A stretch of DNA of 64,000 nucleotides, from positions 3,874,254 through 3,938,253 of the forward strand of contig PJRA01000263.1 of NCBI GenBank assembly GCA_016987375.1. The letters run 5' to 3'. Position 1 is the stretch's first letter. The number at the start of each line of letters is the position of its first letter. This document shows, one piece after another, positions 1-9,997 of the stretch. Below the pieces are notes generated by a model. It ran no database searches, had not been told where the DNA came from, and was given only the letters and a program-made list of their open reading frames with translations. A program made the position numbers and the translations under genes. The DNA is from Brachionus koreanus. Its lineage: Eukaryota > Rotifera > Eurotatoria > Ploima > Brachionidae.

Positions 1-1647
1 CTACTCAAAGAGAAAATTTTCAAAAAAAAATTACTTGATATTTTGCGTTTTCGAAATCACTTTGTTCAGAATCATCAGAAATGGAATATTCCATTCTGCT
101 GCAAAATTTTTGAGTTTGACTTAAGTCAACAATGCCTTGAGTTGTTTAATTTTTGCAAGCAATTGTCTGCTTAGTGTATTAGCTAAGGAAAGTAAATAAA
201 AATAAAATAAATAAACAATATACAATAAAAAATAAAAACAATAAAAATCAATGTGACTTATTTAAAAAATAAAAGCACCAATAAAAAATTTTTGTTTAAA
301 AATTTATTGATTTTTTTCAAAATTATTTTTAGATAGCTAAGCACAATTGGCTGAGAATCATAGTTCCAATTAAGTGCTCGATTTCAATCAAAAATTAAAC
401 CGAAAATAATTATTCTAAAAAAAATTGGGCGGCTAAACCAAGGTGAATATAAATCCGTCAGCTTTTTAGCCTGATAATACCTACCTAGGACAAAAAAATA
501 TTTTCAATTGGCTTGACTTTAAAGATCATTTAATTACAAAGGAAGTTTAGTGGATTCAGTCTAGTATGAAAAAGTCCTTAATCCTGATTTATCCTTTCGA
601 GCATAAAATAACACTTTAATTAAGTAAAAACATGAATCTACCAGTTGCACAATAGAAACAATACTGGCTAATGATGCTAATTAGAGCTTTGTTTGTTTTT
701 TAAATTCGTGATTTATATCAATTTTAATACAGATAGAAAAAAAAATTTATTTCTAATTAATACCGAGTCTAACAATTGCATTGATTTCTAAAATGATTTT
801 ATTTTGACAAAACAAAAATTTGAGTAATTTATGCAAACAAAGTCTGGAAAAACTAAACTTGGTCGAAATGTGCTTGAGCTTCAGAGGCTTATCATTAATT
901 AGACTTTCGATTAAACAAAACGAGAAGTTACTCGTCACCACATGAGCTAATTAAATTCGGCGCTTTATTCCAACCATGCAAGTTTTAGTAAAGAACCATT
1001 GAAAATCTTGAAAAAAAAATGCTAATCCAATTGGAAAAAAAAACGATTGCAATCAAAAATTCTGATATTGTTCAAGTGGTTTTGAACAAACTAGCTCAAG
1101 TTTTTCTTCCAGCTCGAGTAGTAGTTTTGTTTGAAATTAAAAAATCAAGAGGATTTTTGTGTATTTATTAATTTGTCCCATTTGGGATTTAAAATTAAAG
1201 AAAGAGGAAAATCAGTTTGAATGATAAAAACGGAATTTACAAAACAATATTACAAATGTTGAATTAGTTTTCTTTGAATTTTTCTATTCAATTTCAAATC
1301 GCTGTTCCAACCACAATAAAAACTTCCGCTTTCTAACATAAACATTTGTTAATTAAAACTAATTCAAAAATGTTCACAAAAATGCTTTCATTCTAAGAAT
1401 TAATTTAATATGCATTACTTGGTAGTAAACAATATCCTTTAGACTTTTAAACTTGGAAAAATAAATTGAAAAATTTTTATGCACCACAAATGAAATGTTT
1501 TCTATGTTAAATTATTTGCTGCTCAAAAAAAAAATAAAATATTCAAAAATGTTTCTAAGTTGAAACAAATAAAAATTCATTCAAAATTTAAAAAATATGT
1601 TTTTAAAATACTTTATTTTTTTAATCATCATTTTTTTAATTAAAAAA

Positions 1648-1700
1648 TCTTTGCCATGTCAAAAGATCCAATTGATTGTATATGAGGTTAGGAAGAGTTG
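1648..1700. repeat. Dispersed repeat fragment, copy also at window end
   Basis: The words GCCATGT(C/T)AAAAGAT and GTATATGA(G/A)GT(T)A(G)GGA occur here in the same order as at 63950-64000, with small differences. The spacing differs slightly, as expected for old copies of an interspersed repeat. The family is not identified. Confidence 0.5.
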
Positions 1701-2565
1701 GTTTCTTTGTTCCGTAAAACAATTAAATAAGCAAAGTAACTGTCTTTTTTGATTATACTTTCTCAAATTGGTTCAAAATGGGATATGAATTCATAAAAAA
1801 ATATGATTTTTGGATAGTTGATAAAATAGCGCAAAATTTTATCTCCGAAAAATGTTATTACTGTAAAAGCCATATTCTTCAATTATTTAAAAATGGAAAA
1901 TCTAAGAAATCTTGAATTTTCGAAGAATCAAGAGCAAAATAGCAACAATAAAACTAAATTTCTATTTAGATTGGATTATAGCAACTAAGTTTGAGAAAAA
2001 TTCCTATTTAATGAATGAATGATTTCCAATCTATAGGTTTATAAGCTCGATGCAAAAATTTTTTTGGCTTTTTTCAAATAAGTTTTATCCTAAAGGAAAT
2101 GTAAAACACAAAATTATTATTCCTTAAAATTCTGAATATAAACTTCTTCCTTGTGATATTAGACACTTTTGATGAAGAATTTTACAAGATGAATATTTTT
2201 TATCTTACTATACACTCTAATGAAGTTTAAAAAATTTAGACCTATACAAATATATAAATAAATGTAGGCAATCGATTTTATAGAATTATAGCCATTTAAA
2301 AATATAATTTTTCCTAAAAAAATTCAAATATAATAACATCATCGGTTAATCTGTGTTTTTTTTTGATCAAAATTGTTTAAAAAAAATCTGATAAAAATTA
2401 GTCAGTATGATATTTGAAAAAAGATGAGATTTTTCTTTTTTGTAAAATTTTAACAACTTAAAAGGCTTTTGAAATTAACCGTTTTTAGCAAAGACATTTT
2501 TGATATAAAACAAAATCCTTTTTTATTATAAAAAAGAAAATATAAAAATTATTATTAGCTAGTTA

Positions 2566-2710
2566 GTTAGTTTATTGAATAAATAAAAATTAGTATAAAC
2601 TGATTTTAACAGTACTACGTCTGTGAATTTTTTTATATCTTTATTTTTCTAAAATTGAATTAAATGATTAAATGAAAAATAAGAAAAAAAACGGTAGGAA
2701 CAGTACTGCC
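2566..2710. repeat. Dispersed repeat fragment (family shared with 33570-33735)
   Basis: Shared blocks in the same order are AGTTTATTGAATAAATA, AGTACTA(C/T)GTCTGTGAATT, AAATTGAATTAAATGATTAAAT and a downstream GTAG(G/A)AAC. No coding potential is visible. It is probably the 3' part of an interspersed element. Confidence 0.55.
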
Positions 2711-3907
2711 TGTGCTTTGTCTGCTTTAAAACATCTAAAAAACTGGTTAAGTTTGATAGGACAGATTAGATTGAATTGAATTAGGTTGTTGAGATATTTT
2801 CTTTAGAAAAAAAAAAAAAGCTAAAATTTTTTTGATTTATTTTTCTATTTTATTTAAAAAAAAAATGATAAATTTTTTTAAATTCCAGTTATTAAAAACC
2901 AATTTTTTTTTTCAACTCGAGCACCCAAAAAATGTCTGACTAATTTAGATCAAACTATGCAATGAGCGAATGAGTCACTGTCAAAAAAATACCAAAACGT
3001 TTCCTGTATGGGCTTTCGTTAGTGATATTGGTTAACCTACACTTGGTCGACCAAATTTTGGTTAGCACAGTTAAACAGTTTTTGATTAGCCTACTTTTGG
3101 TTAACCAACATTTGGTTTTTAATTTAGTCTACCAACAAAAAAAAAATTATAATTAAATAATAATTTAAATTAGCTCAAATTTAAAGACAATCCGAATATG
3201 CAATTTTCTGTTTTATTAAAGCTTTAAAATGATTATTAAAGTATAAAATTGAAAGTGAATGTCTATTGTTCTCAAAATTAATAAACATTTCAATTTTTGA
3301 AAAATGTTTTAGGATCAAGAAAAAATATAAGCTAAACCTACATGACAAAGCTTTTTTTTGTTTGATGAGATTACCCGTAGCTTATTATTTTTTTTACATT
3401 ATTATTTCTATATGTATTCTTTACATAATATTTTATTAAAATCCTTTTAAATGATTATGAAATTTAACCATCCTTTGATAGCCTTCAATGAATTTCTAAT
3501 AATTCATTGACTAGGTTATACAAAAATAAGGGTTTTGTTTATTGAATTTCTTTCTTTTAGAAAAATAAAAATTGTTTCACATATCACAAAACATTATTGG
3601 TAATTGAATATTTTCAAGATTCTGATTAAAAATTGATCAATAATCTCTCAAATTAAAAAAAATTTTTTTAATAAAATTTCACATTTTTTTAGAATTAAAA
3701 TAACTTTTTAGCGTAATCGTAATTACATGGGTAGATGAAAACTAGCAATTAAAGTTTATATTTTTAATAAAAGTTCAAAATTATCCATTATTTGAAAAAT
3801 TTATTAAATCACTTAAAAAAGAAATTTTAATTTAATATTGGTCCTAAAGATCTAGCCTAAAAATTTTTAAAAAATCCAGACTAGTTCTTTATTCTAATTG
3901 TTCGTTT

Positions 3908-5137
3908 TTAATTTAAACCATCGTTGCCAGTTATTAATTTATACATAACATTTCCCATTTGAGCTGGCGAATTTGTGACTTCAACACCGGCTTCTTTTAA
4001 AGCGTTTATTTTGGCATCTGCACCGCCAGATTTACCCGAAATAATGGCTCCAGCATGGCCCATACGCCTGCCTGGCGGGGCCGAAACACCGGCAATAAAT
4101 GAAACAACTGGTTTTTGCCTTGATCCAACATTATTTTTCTTCAAAAATTCAGCAGCTTGCTCTTCAGCAGATCCTCCAATCTCACCGATTAAAATGATAC
4201 CTTGAGTCTTTGGATCTCTCAAGAAAACGTCTAAACAATCAATAAAATTAGTTCCATTAAATGGGTCACCACCGATTCCAACACACAACGATTGTCCTAG
4301 GCCAACTCTGGTAGTCTGATGTACAGCTTCGTATGTCAAAGTGCCAGATCTTGATACTATACCAATGATGCCTGGTTTGTGAATATGACCAGGCATTATA
4401 CCGATTTTACATTGACCTGGTGCAATAATACCCGGACAATTTGGCCCCACAAGTCTTTAACATCGACTATCAGTTTTTTTAATTTTTAATTTTATAAATA
4501 AAAACCTTGATTTGTTCTGTTTTAGTATTTTTCGTTTGACTGTTACCATATCATGTTGAGGTATACCTTCGGTAATGCAAACAATTAGTGGAATCTCGGC
4601 ATCTACTGCTTCTAATATTGCATTTGCAGCCCCTGGGGGTGGAACATAAATAACTGTTGCAGTAGCTCCAGTTTCTTCTTTAGCCTAAAGAAAGAAAATT
4701 AATTTTTTAAATTTTTTTTCAATATTTAAACTAAATACTTCAGCAACAGATTTGAAAACTGGTAATCCCAAGTGAGTAGTTCCAGCTTTAGCTGGTGAGA
4801 CACCACCAACCATTCTTGTTCCATATTCAATAGCTTGCTGACTGTGAAAAGTGCCCTAATTAAGAAAATTTTCTTTTCGATTAGATCAAAATGAATGTTT
4901 TTTTATTTACTTGTTTTCCAGTAAAACCTTGACAGATAACCTTGGTGTTAGAGTCAATTAGAAGGTTTTTCCGAGTCGAATCGTAAGCATCTGATTCAAT
5001 ATTTCGAACAATTTTAAGTTGACTAACTTAAAAAAAAGAAAAAGATTTAAAAAAAGTAGACTAAATAACACCAGAGATTTTGGCATACCTTTGAGTAAAT
5101 TTTTTAAATTTACCAAGTTTTTATTGAACCTTATCAT
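3908..5137 (-). CDS. SUCLG1: Succinyl-CoA ligase subunit alpha, mitochondrial
   Basis: This is the alpha subunit of the TCA-cycle enzyme that converts succinyl-CoA to succinate with GTP or ATP formation in the mitochondrial matrix; it pairs with a beta subunit. Five exons read on the minus strand: 5137-5089, 5026-4911, 4855-4739, 4684-4506 and 4454-3908. They sum to 1008 bases, 335 residues (human about 346). Exon 1 gives a short basic N-terminus ([16 protein letters not shown]) that fits a mitochondrial presequence. Then come the CoA-binding segment ([18 protein letters not shown]), [13 protein letters not shown], and the ligase domain with [25 protein letters not shown] and [17 protein letters not shown]. 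The phospho-histidine is the His of RRMGHAGA. The start codon directly abuts an acceptor-like ATTTAG. The neighbour on the other strand is the NDP kinase at 6611. Confidence 0.95.
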
Positions 5138-5554
5138 CTAAATTATAAGTTCATACTTAAAATTTATAAATCAAACTAAAATTGAATATTTTTTTCTCTC
5201 CCTGTAAACTTAAGATTTTTAAAACGACTTTTGATCATAAATAGATCATTTAATGGTGCTGTCTTACGCTGTTATTTTTTCATGTGTATACTATAAGTAA
5301 TCTAAAATAAGCATCATGTTAGCAAAAATGTTTGGTTAATATTTATTTTTATATTCGAAAGCGGCATATATGCTAGCTTTAAACTTATGTGAAGATTTTT
5401 TTCTATGAAATAATCAAAAATAATTAAACATTAAATCAATTTTTAAAAAAATTAAATTTATTTTGTTTTTTTTAGATTTTTAATTCATAAATCAAAAAAT
5501 TAGTTTTCAATATTTTAAATTTAATTAAATTATCTTGTGCTAGAATATGCATTG

Positions 5555-5718
5555 GTGTTCGACCCATTTTATTTGACTCTTTTTTTCAATAAAATTAAAT
5601 TGCTTTATAATATTTTTGATTTAATATATGATTAAAAAAAAAAAAAAAATTTAAATTATTAAATAAAAAACAAATTAAGGAAGTAACAAAAGGGGTTCAA
5701 AAGACCCCTCCGGTCTGT
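5555..5718 (-). mobile_element. MITE-like element, degraded copy (same family as 8225-8441)
   Basis: This stretch is largely the reverse complement of 8225-8441. Matching blocks include the outer CCTCCGG end, AAAAGACCCCT, GGAAGTAACAAAA, TCAATAAAATTAAATTG and CCATTTTATTTGACTC. The left terminus no longer shows the 17-base terminal repeat and seems decayed. It has no coding potential. It lies about 150 bases upstream of a pogo-type transposase relic, so the two may belong together. Confidence 0.6.
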
Positions 5719-5861
5719 GAGTATTTTAAGTAACAAAATATTTTTCTTATAAATTAGCTTTTTTTGGTAAAAATATTTTTGCTTTTTGCTTTTTTGTTAT
5801 AAATTCAATAATAATTTTAAGAGGAATGTAAATTTTTTTTTCAAATATAAAACTTTAAAAA

Positions 5862-6020
5862 ATGGAATTCCAAGGTCTTAAACGAAAGATAAACCTAGCA
5901 GCAATTAAGAAAAAATTTGAAGCATCAACCACTTAACCACCGAAAAAACAATATCAGATATTTGTAAGGAATTAAATGTAAAAAAAAGCACAGTATCTGA
6001 CTCGATCATAAAAAGAGAAT
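5862..6020 (+). pseudogene. pogo/Tigger-type transposase helix-turn-helix relic
   Basis: Translation from 5862 gives a basic start (MEFQGLKRKINLAAIKKKFE). After one in-frame stop and a frame disturbance it continues with ISDICKELNVKKSTVSDSII. The order (basic stretch, isoleucine/alanine helix, ISDICKELNVKKSTVS recognition turn) is that of the CENP-B/pogo N-terminal psq-like helix-turn-helix. Nothing resembling the DDE catalytic domain follows, so this is a fragment. Related MITE-like repeats flank the NME6 gene on both sides. Confidence 0.5.
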
Positions 6021-6610
6021 GATTTGGACTTAATGTCAAAAAAGCAGGTAAAAATAACTAATTTTTTTGAATTAAAATCTTTTCCAACTTAATAATAATA
6101 TCTGTTATTTTTTTAATAAAATTTTAATCATAAATTAAATTTTTTTTTCCACACTTAACTCGAACTTTTTGCTCAGACTCGACGAGTTCGATTTTTAAAT
6201 AATTTTTTAAAGTTAAGTTAGATCTACAATAATTAGTTTTTTTCAAAATAAATTTTATAACTATTTCTAAATTTATTTAAAGAAGAATTATTGCACTATA
6301 CAATTTTATTTAGTTTTTTTTTTAGCATGGTTAAAAAAAGTAAGGAATTTTTTTCAAATTTTTGGAGATATGAGAAATTCTCAAAGCTTAGTTTTAATGC
6401 TTTGAATTGAATGATACAAGTCTCCTAGATAATCAATCAAAAATTTTACGATTTGTTCCTTCAATTTTGACTGTAGCATTTTGTAATTTTTGATAAGCTT
6501 ATGCATCAGTCGTTTTGCATTAGATTAAAGCAATAAACGGTTACACTTAAGTTGACATAAAAATCTTTAAAAAAAATATGTTTATTAAATTATTCTGATA
6601 TTATCATAGA

Positions 6611-7413
6611 ATGAGTAAACTTCAATTAACTTTGGCAATTTTTAAACCAGACATTAGCCTAAATGAACGAGCTGTTACGGTAAGTAGAAATTTTCAAATT
6701 TTATTTTATTTTATTATTAAAAATTTAAAGGAAATTAGGAAAGTTATTTTAAAAGACAATTATTTGTTTGTTAGAACTAAATTTAATAAACTGAGTTTGG
6801 AAAGGGCAAAAGAATTTTACAAAATTCATGAAAGTATTTTTTTTTCTAAGTCCTAATTTTTTATTCAATCTTAAGTGATTTAGTTTATTAAGATAAATTT
6901 TTCTTCAACCGATTGGTATATTCAATGTCAAGGTTGGTAAAATATTTCTATTAGGACTTTAAATATTAGAAAAATAAAAATTAATTGTTTCATTTTTATT
7001 CAAGCGGACCTATTTGGTGTCATATATTAGCAAGAGAAAATGCAATTAAAGAATGGAGAAAACTGATGGGTCCTACCAAAGTTTTTAAGTAAAAAAAATT
7101 CATGATTTCGTCAGATGTAATAATTTTATTTAAAGGACAATTTATGATGATCCCAATAGTCTACGCGGAAATTATGGATTGACTGATACCAGAAATACTC
7201 TTCATGGTTCAGGTATTATCATTAGAATTTTTTAGGTATTTCCGTAAAAATAAAGTTTTTTTTCCAGATTCGGACGAAACTGCAAGAGCTGAAATAAAAT
7301 TCTTTTTTCAAGAATTTGATATTGATCAATGGTACGCCCAAGAGGAAATATTTTTTAGAGATGCCAATAATTTAATTTTTGATGAGAAATCTTGTCAGCA
7401 TAAAATTAAATGA
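6611..7413 (+). CDS. NME6: Nucleoside diphosphate kinase 6
   Basis: An NDP kinase-fold protein that moves the gamma-phosphate of NTPs to NDPs through a phospho-histidine. Six exons: 6611-6679, 6731-6833, 6893-6932, 7005-7088, 7136-7212 and 7268-7413, total 519 bases, 172 residues. Introns are 47-72 bases. Markers in order: LTLAIFKPD (residues 7-15), HENKFFFNRLVYSMSSGP, LARENAIKEWRKLMGPTKVF, then SLRGNYGLTDTRNTLHGSDS with the catalytic His in TLHGSD, and WYAQEEIFF near the end. The LMGPT spacing and the C-terminal WY segment point to the NME6 branch and not NME1/2. A splice-acceptor-like TCATAG ends one base before the ATG, which would suit a trans-splice site. AATAAA starts one base after the stop codon. 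Human NME6 is reported mitochondrial; no clear presequence is visible here. Confidence 0.93.
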
Positions 7414-8224
7414 AATAAAATATATTCAAAAATTATTCAATTAATTTTTATATATTAAAATTTAAAAATCAAGTTTCTTTAAGTCTAATGAAAAACCGAC
7501 TCAAATGAAAGTTATTAAAAGACAGTTTTTAGGTTTTTAAATAAAGCTATTATAAAAAAGTCATGAACTTTATAGAATACTACTTTTTTGTTTAAAGTAG
7601 ACTAAAACAATTGATGAGATAAAACATTTGTGATATTTTTTTGCTTTTTTTTTAACCAGCTTCTCATTTTTGAATCTATTCAGTTCATATAGTAGTTTTT
7701 AGTAAGTCGTCTTTCAAATAAATAAATTTGCCGAACTTTTAATCAAGTATTAAATAAATTAAATTATTTTTTAAAAAATTATGAGATTTTTTTATATATT
7801 TTTGAAGCTTTTTTATTTATTTATATGTTTAATTATTGTTTAATTATTCAAATTATTCATGGAACAAAGAATAATCATATTTAGCTATTTGAGTTAAAAT
7901 ATTTTAAAAAATTTTGATTTGCGAATTGCTTGAGAGCTAGTAGTTGTCACACCCTGCAATTTCTATTATTTTTTGTTTTATTAAATACCGTAAAATTTCC
8001 TCTTTAATGCTTTTTTAAGAATAGCAGGAGACAATTGGTTCTATTTCTTAAAAATTTTTTTTGATAAAAAGTAATTACGAACAGTCGTTTTTGAGTCGAT
8101 CTTTTAAGTCTCCAATGTTACTAGCTGGATGATGAATTGAAAATAATTTTTAGATAAGTTAAGATTATACTATTTAGTCAGTCAAAATAATTTTATCAGT
8201 ACAAGTCAACTTTTTTTAACACAC

Positions 8225-8441
8225 AAAGGCCGGAGGGGTCTTTTAAACTCATTTTGTTACTTCTTTTATTTGTTTTTTATTGAATAATTTAGATTTTTTT
8301 TTTGATTTTTTTTCAATCATATCTTAAATCAAAAATATTATAAAATTATTAAATTATTATTACAAAACAATTTAATTTTATTGAAAAAAAGAAAAAAAAA
8401 ACGAGTCAAATAAAATGGGACCAAAAATCCCTCCGGCCTTT
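8225..8441. mobile_element. MITE with about 17-bp terminal inverted repeats
   Basis: The element begins AAAGGCCGGAGGGGTC and ends with the near-complement ATCCCTCCGGCCTTT. The similarity continues inward (CTCATTTTGTTAC against ATAAAATGGGACC). It is 217 bases, AT-rich inside and without coding potential. A second, inverted and partly degraded copy lies at 5555-5718, on the other side of NME6. Flanking target duplications are not clear. Confidence 0.7.
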
Positions 8442-9252
8442 GAGAGTTTAACTTTTTTTTATTTATCAATAAAAAAAATCTTCAAATTGTAAATCATTAT
8501 GCCCAATAGTCTTTGGGAATCTATCAGTGAGTAATTCGATTCTTCTCTTGTATCATTCAGGGCAAAGTCTAGTGTTATTCTTAATGACACAAACTTAGCT
8601 TTCGGCTGACCAAAGAAGGATATTTTCATTGAAGTGAAACATACATTCGTTCTAATTGTTCACAGTTAAGTTAAGAATTTATTGCTCTTCCGTCTGAAAA
8701 TAGCTTAAAGTGAATTAGCGCTTGGAAATTACACCAAATACTCAACACCATTTTTAATCGGTTCTCTTTCAACAATCATTTCAACAATCATGGTACAATC
8801 ATTTTATCATAATTTCGAAAATAGTCTGAAAAATCGCTATTTTGGAGGATTTTTTAAGTAGTTTCTTATAAATTTCTATGCATCTTTTTGAATTTCGAAA
8901 TTTGTCAAATCATGAGAAGCAACTCGGCAATGTCTTATAACTTTGTTAATCAGAATAAGATGACATGATACCGTCAAATGTGATGTGTCATTTTATAATT
9001 GGAAATTAATAAACCTGTGGTTACTCTCAACAACCATACACAGAGCATTTTGATCCAGAACCCTTTTTCCTCTGAAAGCTCATCTAATTAAAAATTTAAA
9101 TCAATATTGAACCTTCTTAATTTAAGCTTCCATTGGACATATTTAACGAGTTACAATTGTTGTTGCCAAGCATTTTTTTCCATGAATGATGTTTTTTTTT
9201 TTTGGACGTTTAAACATGCGCCCCGTATTGCAGAGATATTTTGAAGATTTTT

Positions 9253-9326
9253 CCACCCTCAGTGGGTTTTGAACCCTCAATCCTCTGCTTGCATGACTAA
9301 CACGCAAACCGCTCGGCTATACGGGC
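9253..9326 (-). repeat. tRNA-like sequence (SINE head or tRNA pseudogene)
   Basis: Read on the minus strand this is 74 bases, a normal tRNA length. It begins GCCCGTATAGCCGAGCGGTT, which contains a good A box (TAGCCGAGCGG). It later has GAGGGTTCAAAACCC, a B box (GGTTCAAAACC) in a T-arm with four of five pairs. The bases fall into tRNA numbering with T54-T55-C56. The anticodon stem is weak, position 33 is not T, and the acceptor stem does not close, so it is not a normal functional tRNA. A tRNA-derived SINE with internal Pol III boxes is the likeliest reading; tail sequence would continue below 9253. Confidence 0.6.
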
Positions 9327-9997
9327 TATAAATGATGTAACAGTACCGAAATTCCGAAATTTACATTCAAAGCTTTCATTTTATAAAATTTTTTCGAATA
9401 AATAAACAACGAAATAGACAAATTTTGAATCCCGTCATCATTCAATTCTGTTTATTTTTTATTTTGCTTTATTTATCATCATTAAAACTAATCTATAAAT
9501 TTTTTGTCTTTCTATTAGATCCATTTAAAGATTAGCAAAGAAACAATTAAGCATCATCAGCAACGATTTAAATACTTTCGACAAGTTATTAATGAATATT
9601 ACAAACAAAAAGTATCCAAATAATACATTACACAATACTTCTAACCAGTTTGATACTGAATCACTCATCACAACTCTATGTTTTGCTGTTTTGTTATTTT
9701 CAATCAAGAATTTAATATTTCTCATAGAAAAGACAAAAAAAATTTCAATTTAATCTATTATGTATGAATGTATTGCTATAAAAATACAAAATATTAATGA
9801 ATAAATTATTTAAGAAATTAAATTTTTTTTTATATATATATTTTTAGCCCAAGTCGGTTAAAATTAAAAGCAAATTATCTTTTTTTCCTAGCTAATCAAA
9901 AATCTCTGCATAAGACAATTTTAAACTAATTAAATTTTTAGAAAAAAAAGTACGTAGTTCCAACAACATCCAAAGGTTTAATGATTAAAAATTAATT

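Larger units (their letters stand above)
1..3907. other. AT-rich intergenic region, no gene seen
   Basis: I see no supportable coding region here; a 62-codon open frame at 753-941 has no recognisable similarity and is probably chance. Two stretches match other parts of the window. Bases 1648-1700 resemble the last 55 bases (63946-64000). Bases 2566-2700 resemble 33570-33735. Bases 3010-3130 carry several copies of a TTTGGTTAACC-like motif. Long A and T runs are common. The 3' end of SUCLG1 lies just to the right. Confidence 0.6.
5138..6610. other. Divergent intergenic spacer SUCLG1 / NME6
   Basis: This 1.47-kb spacer separates two genes transcribed away from each other, so it should hold both promoters. 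It also contains a degraded MITE-like repeat (about 5555-5718) and a transposase helix-turn-helix relic (5862-6020), listed separately. No TATA box could be assigned with confidence, because AT-rich words are everywhere. Confidence 0.6.
7414..9997. other. Intergenic region rich in repeats
   Basis: It holds a MITE with terminal inverted repeats (8225-8441) and a tRNA-like SINE head (9253-9326), described separately. Bases 8500-9130 are less AT-rich than their surroundings. On the minus strand they show short coding-like stretches in more than one frame (for example one reading MKISFFGQPKAKFVSLRI), as in a decayed transposon; I could not name the family. An open frame at 9525-9725 (-) is hydrophobic, short and unsupported. 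Confidence 0.5.

Noticed and set aside
753..941. 62-codon open frame
   Set aside because: No similarity, AT-rich codons, no splice context; expected by chance.
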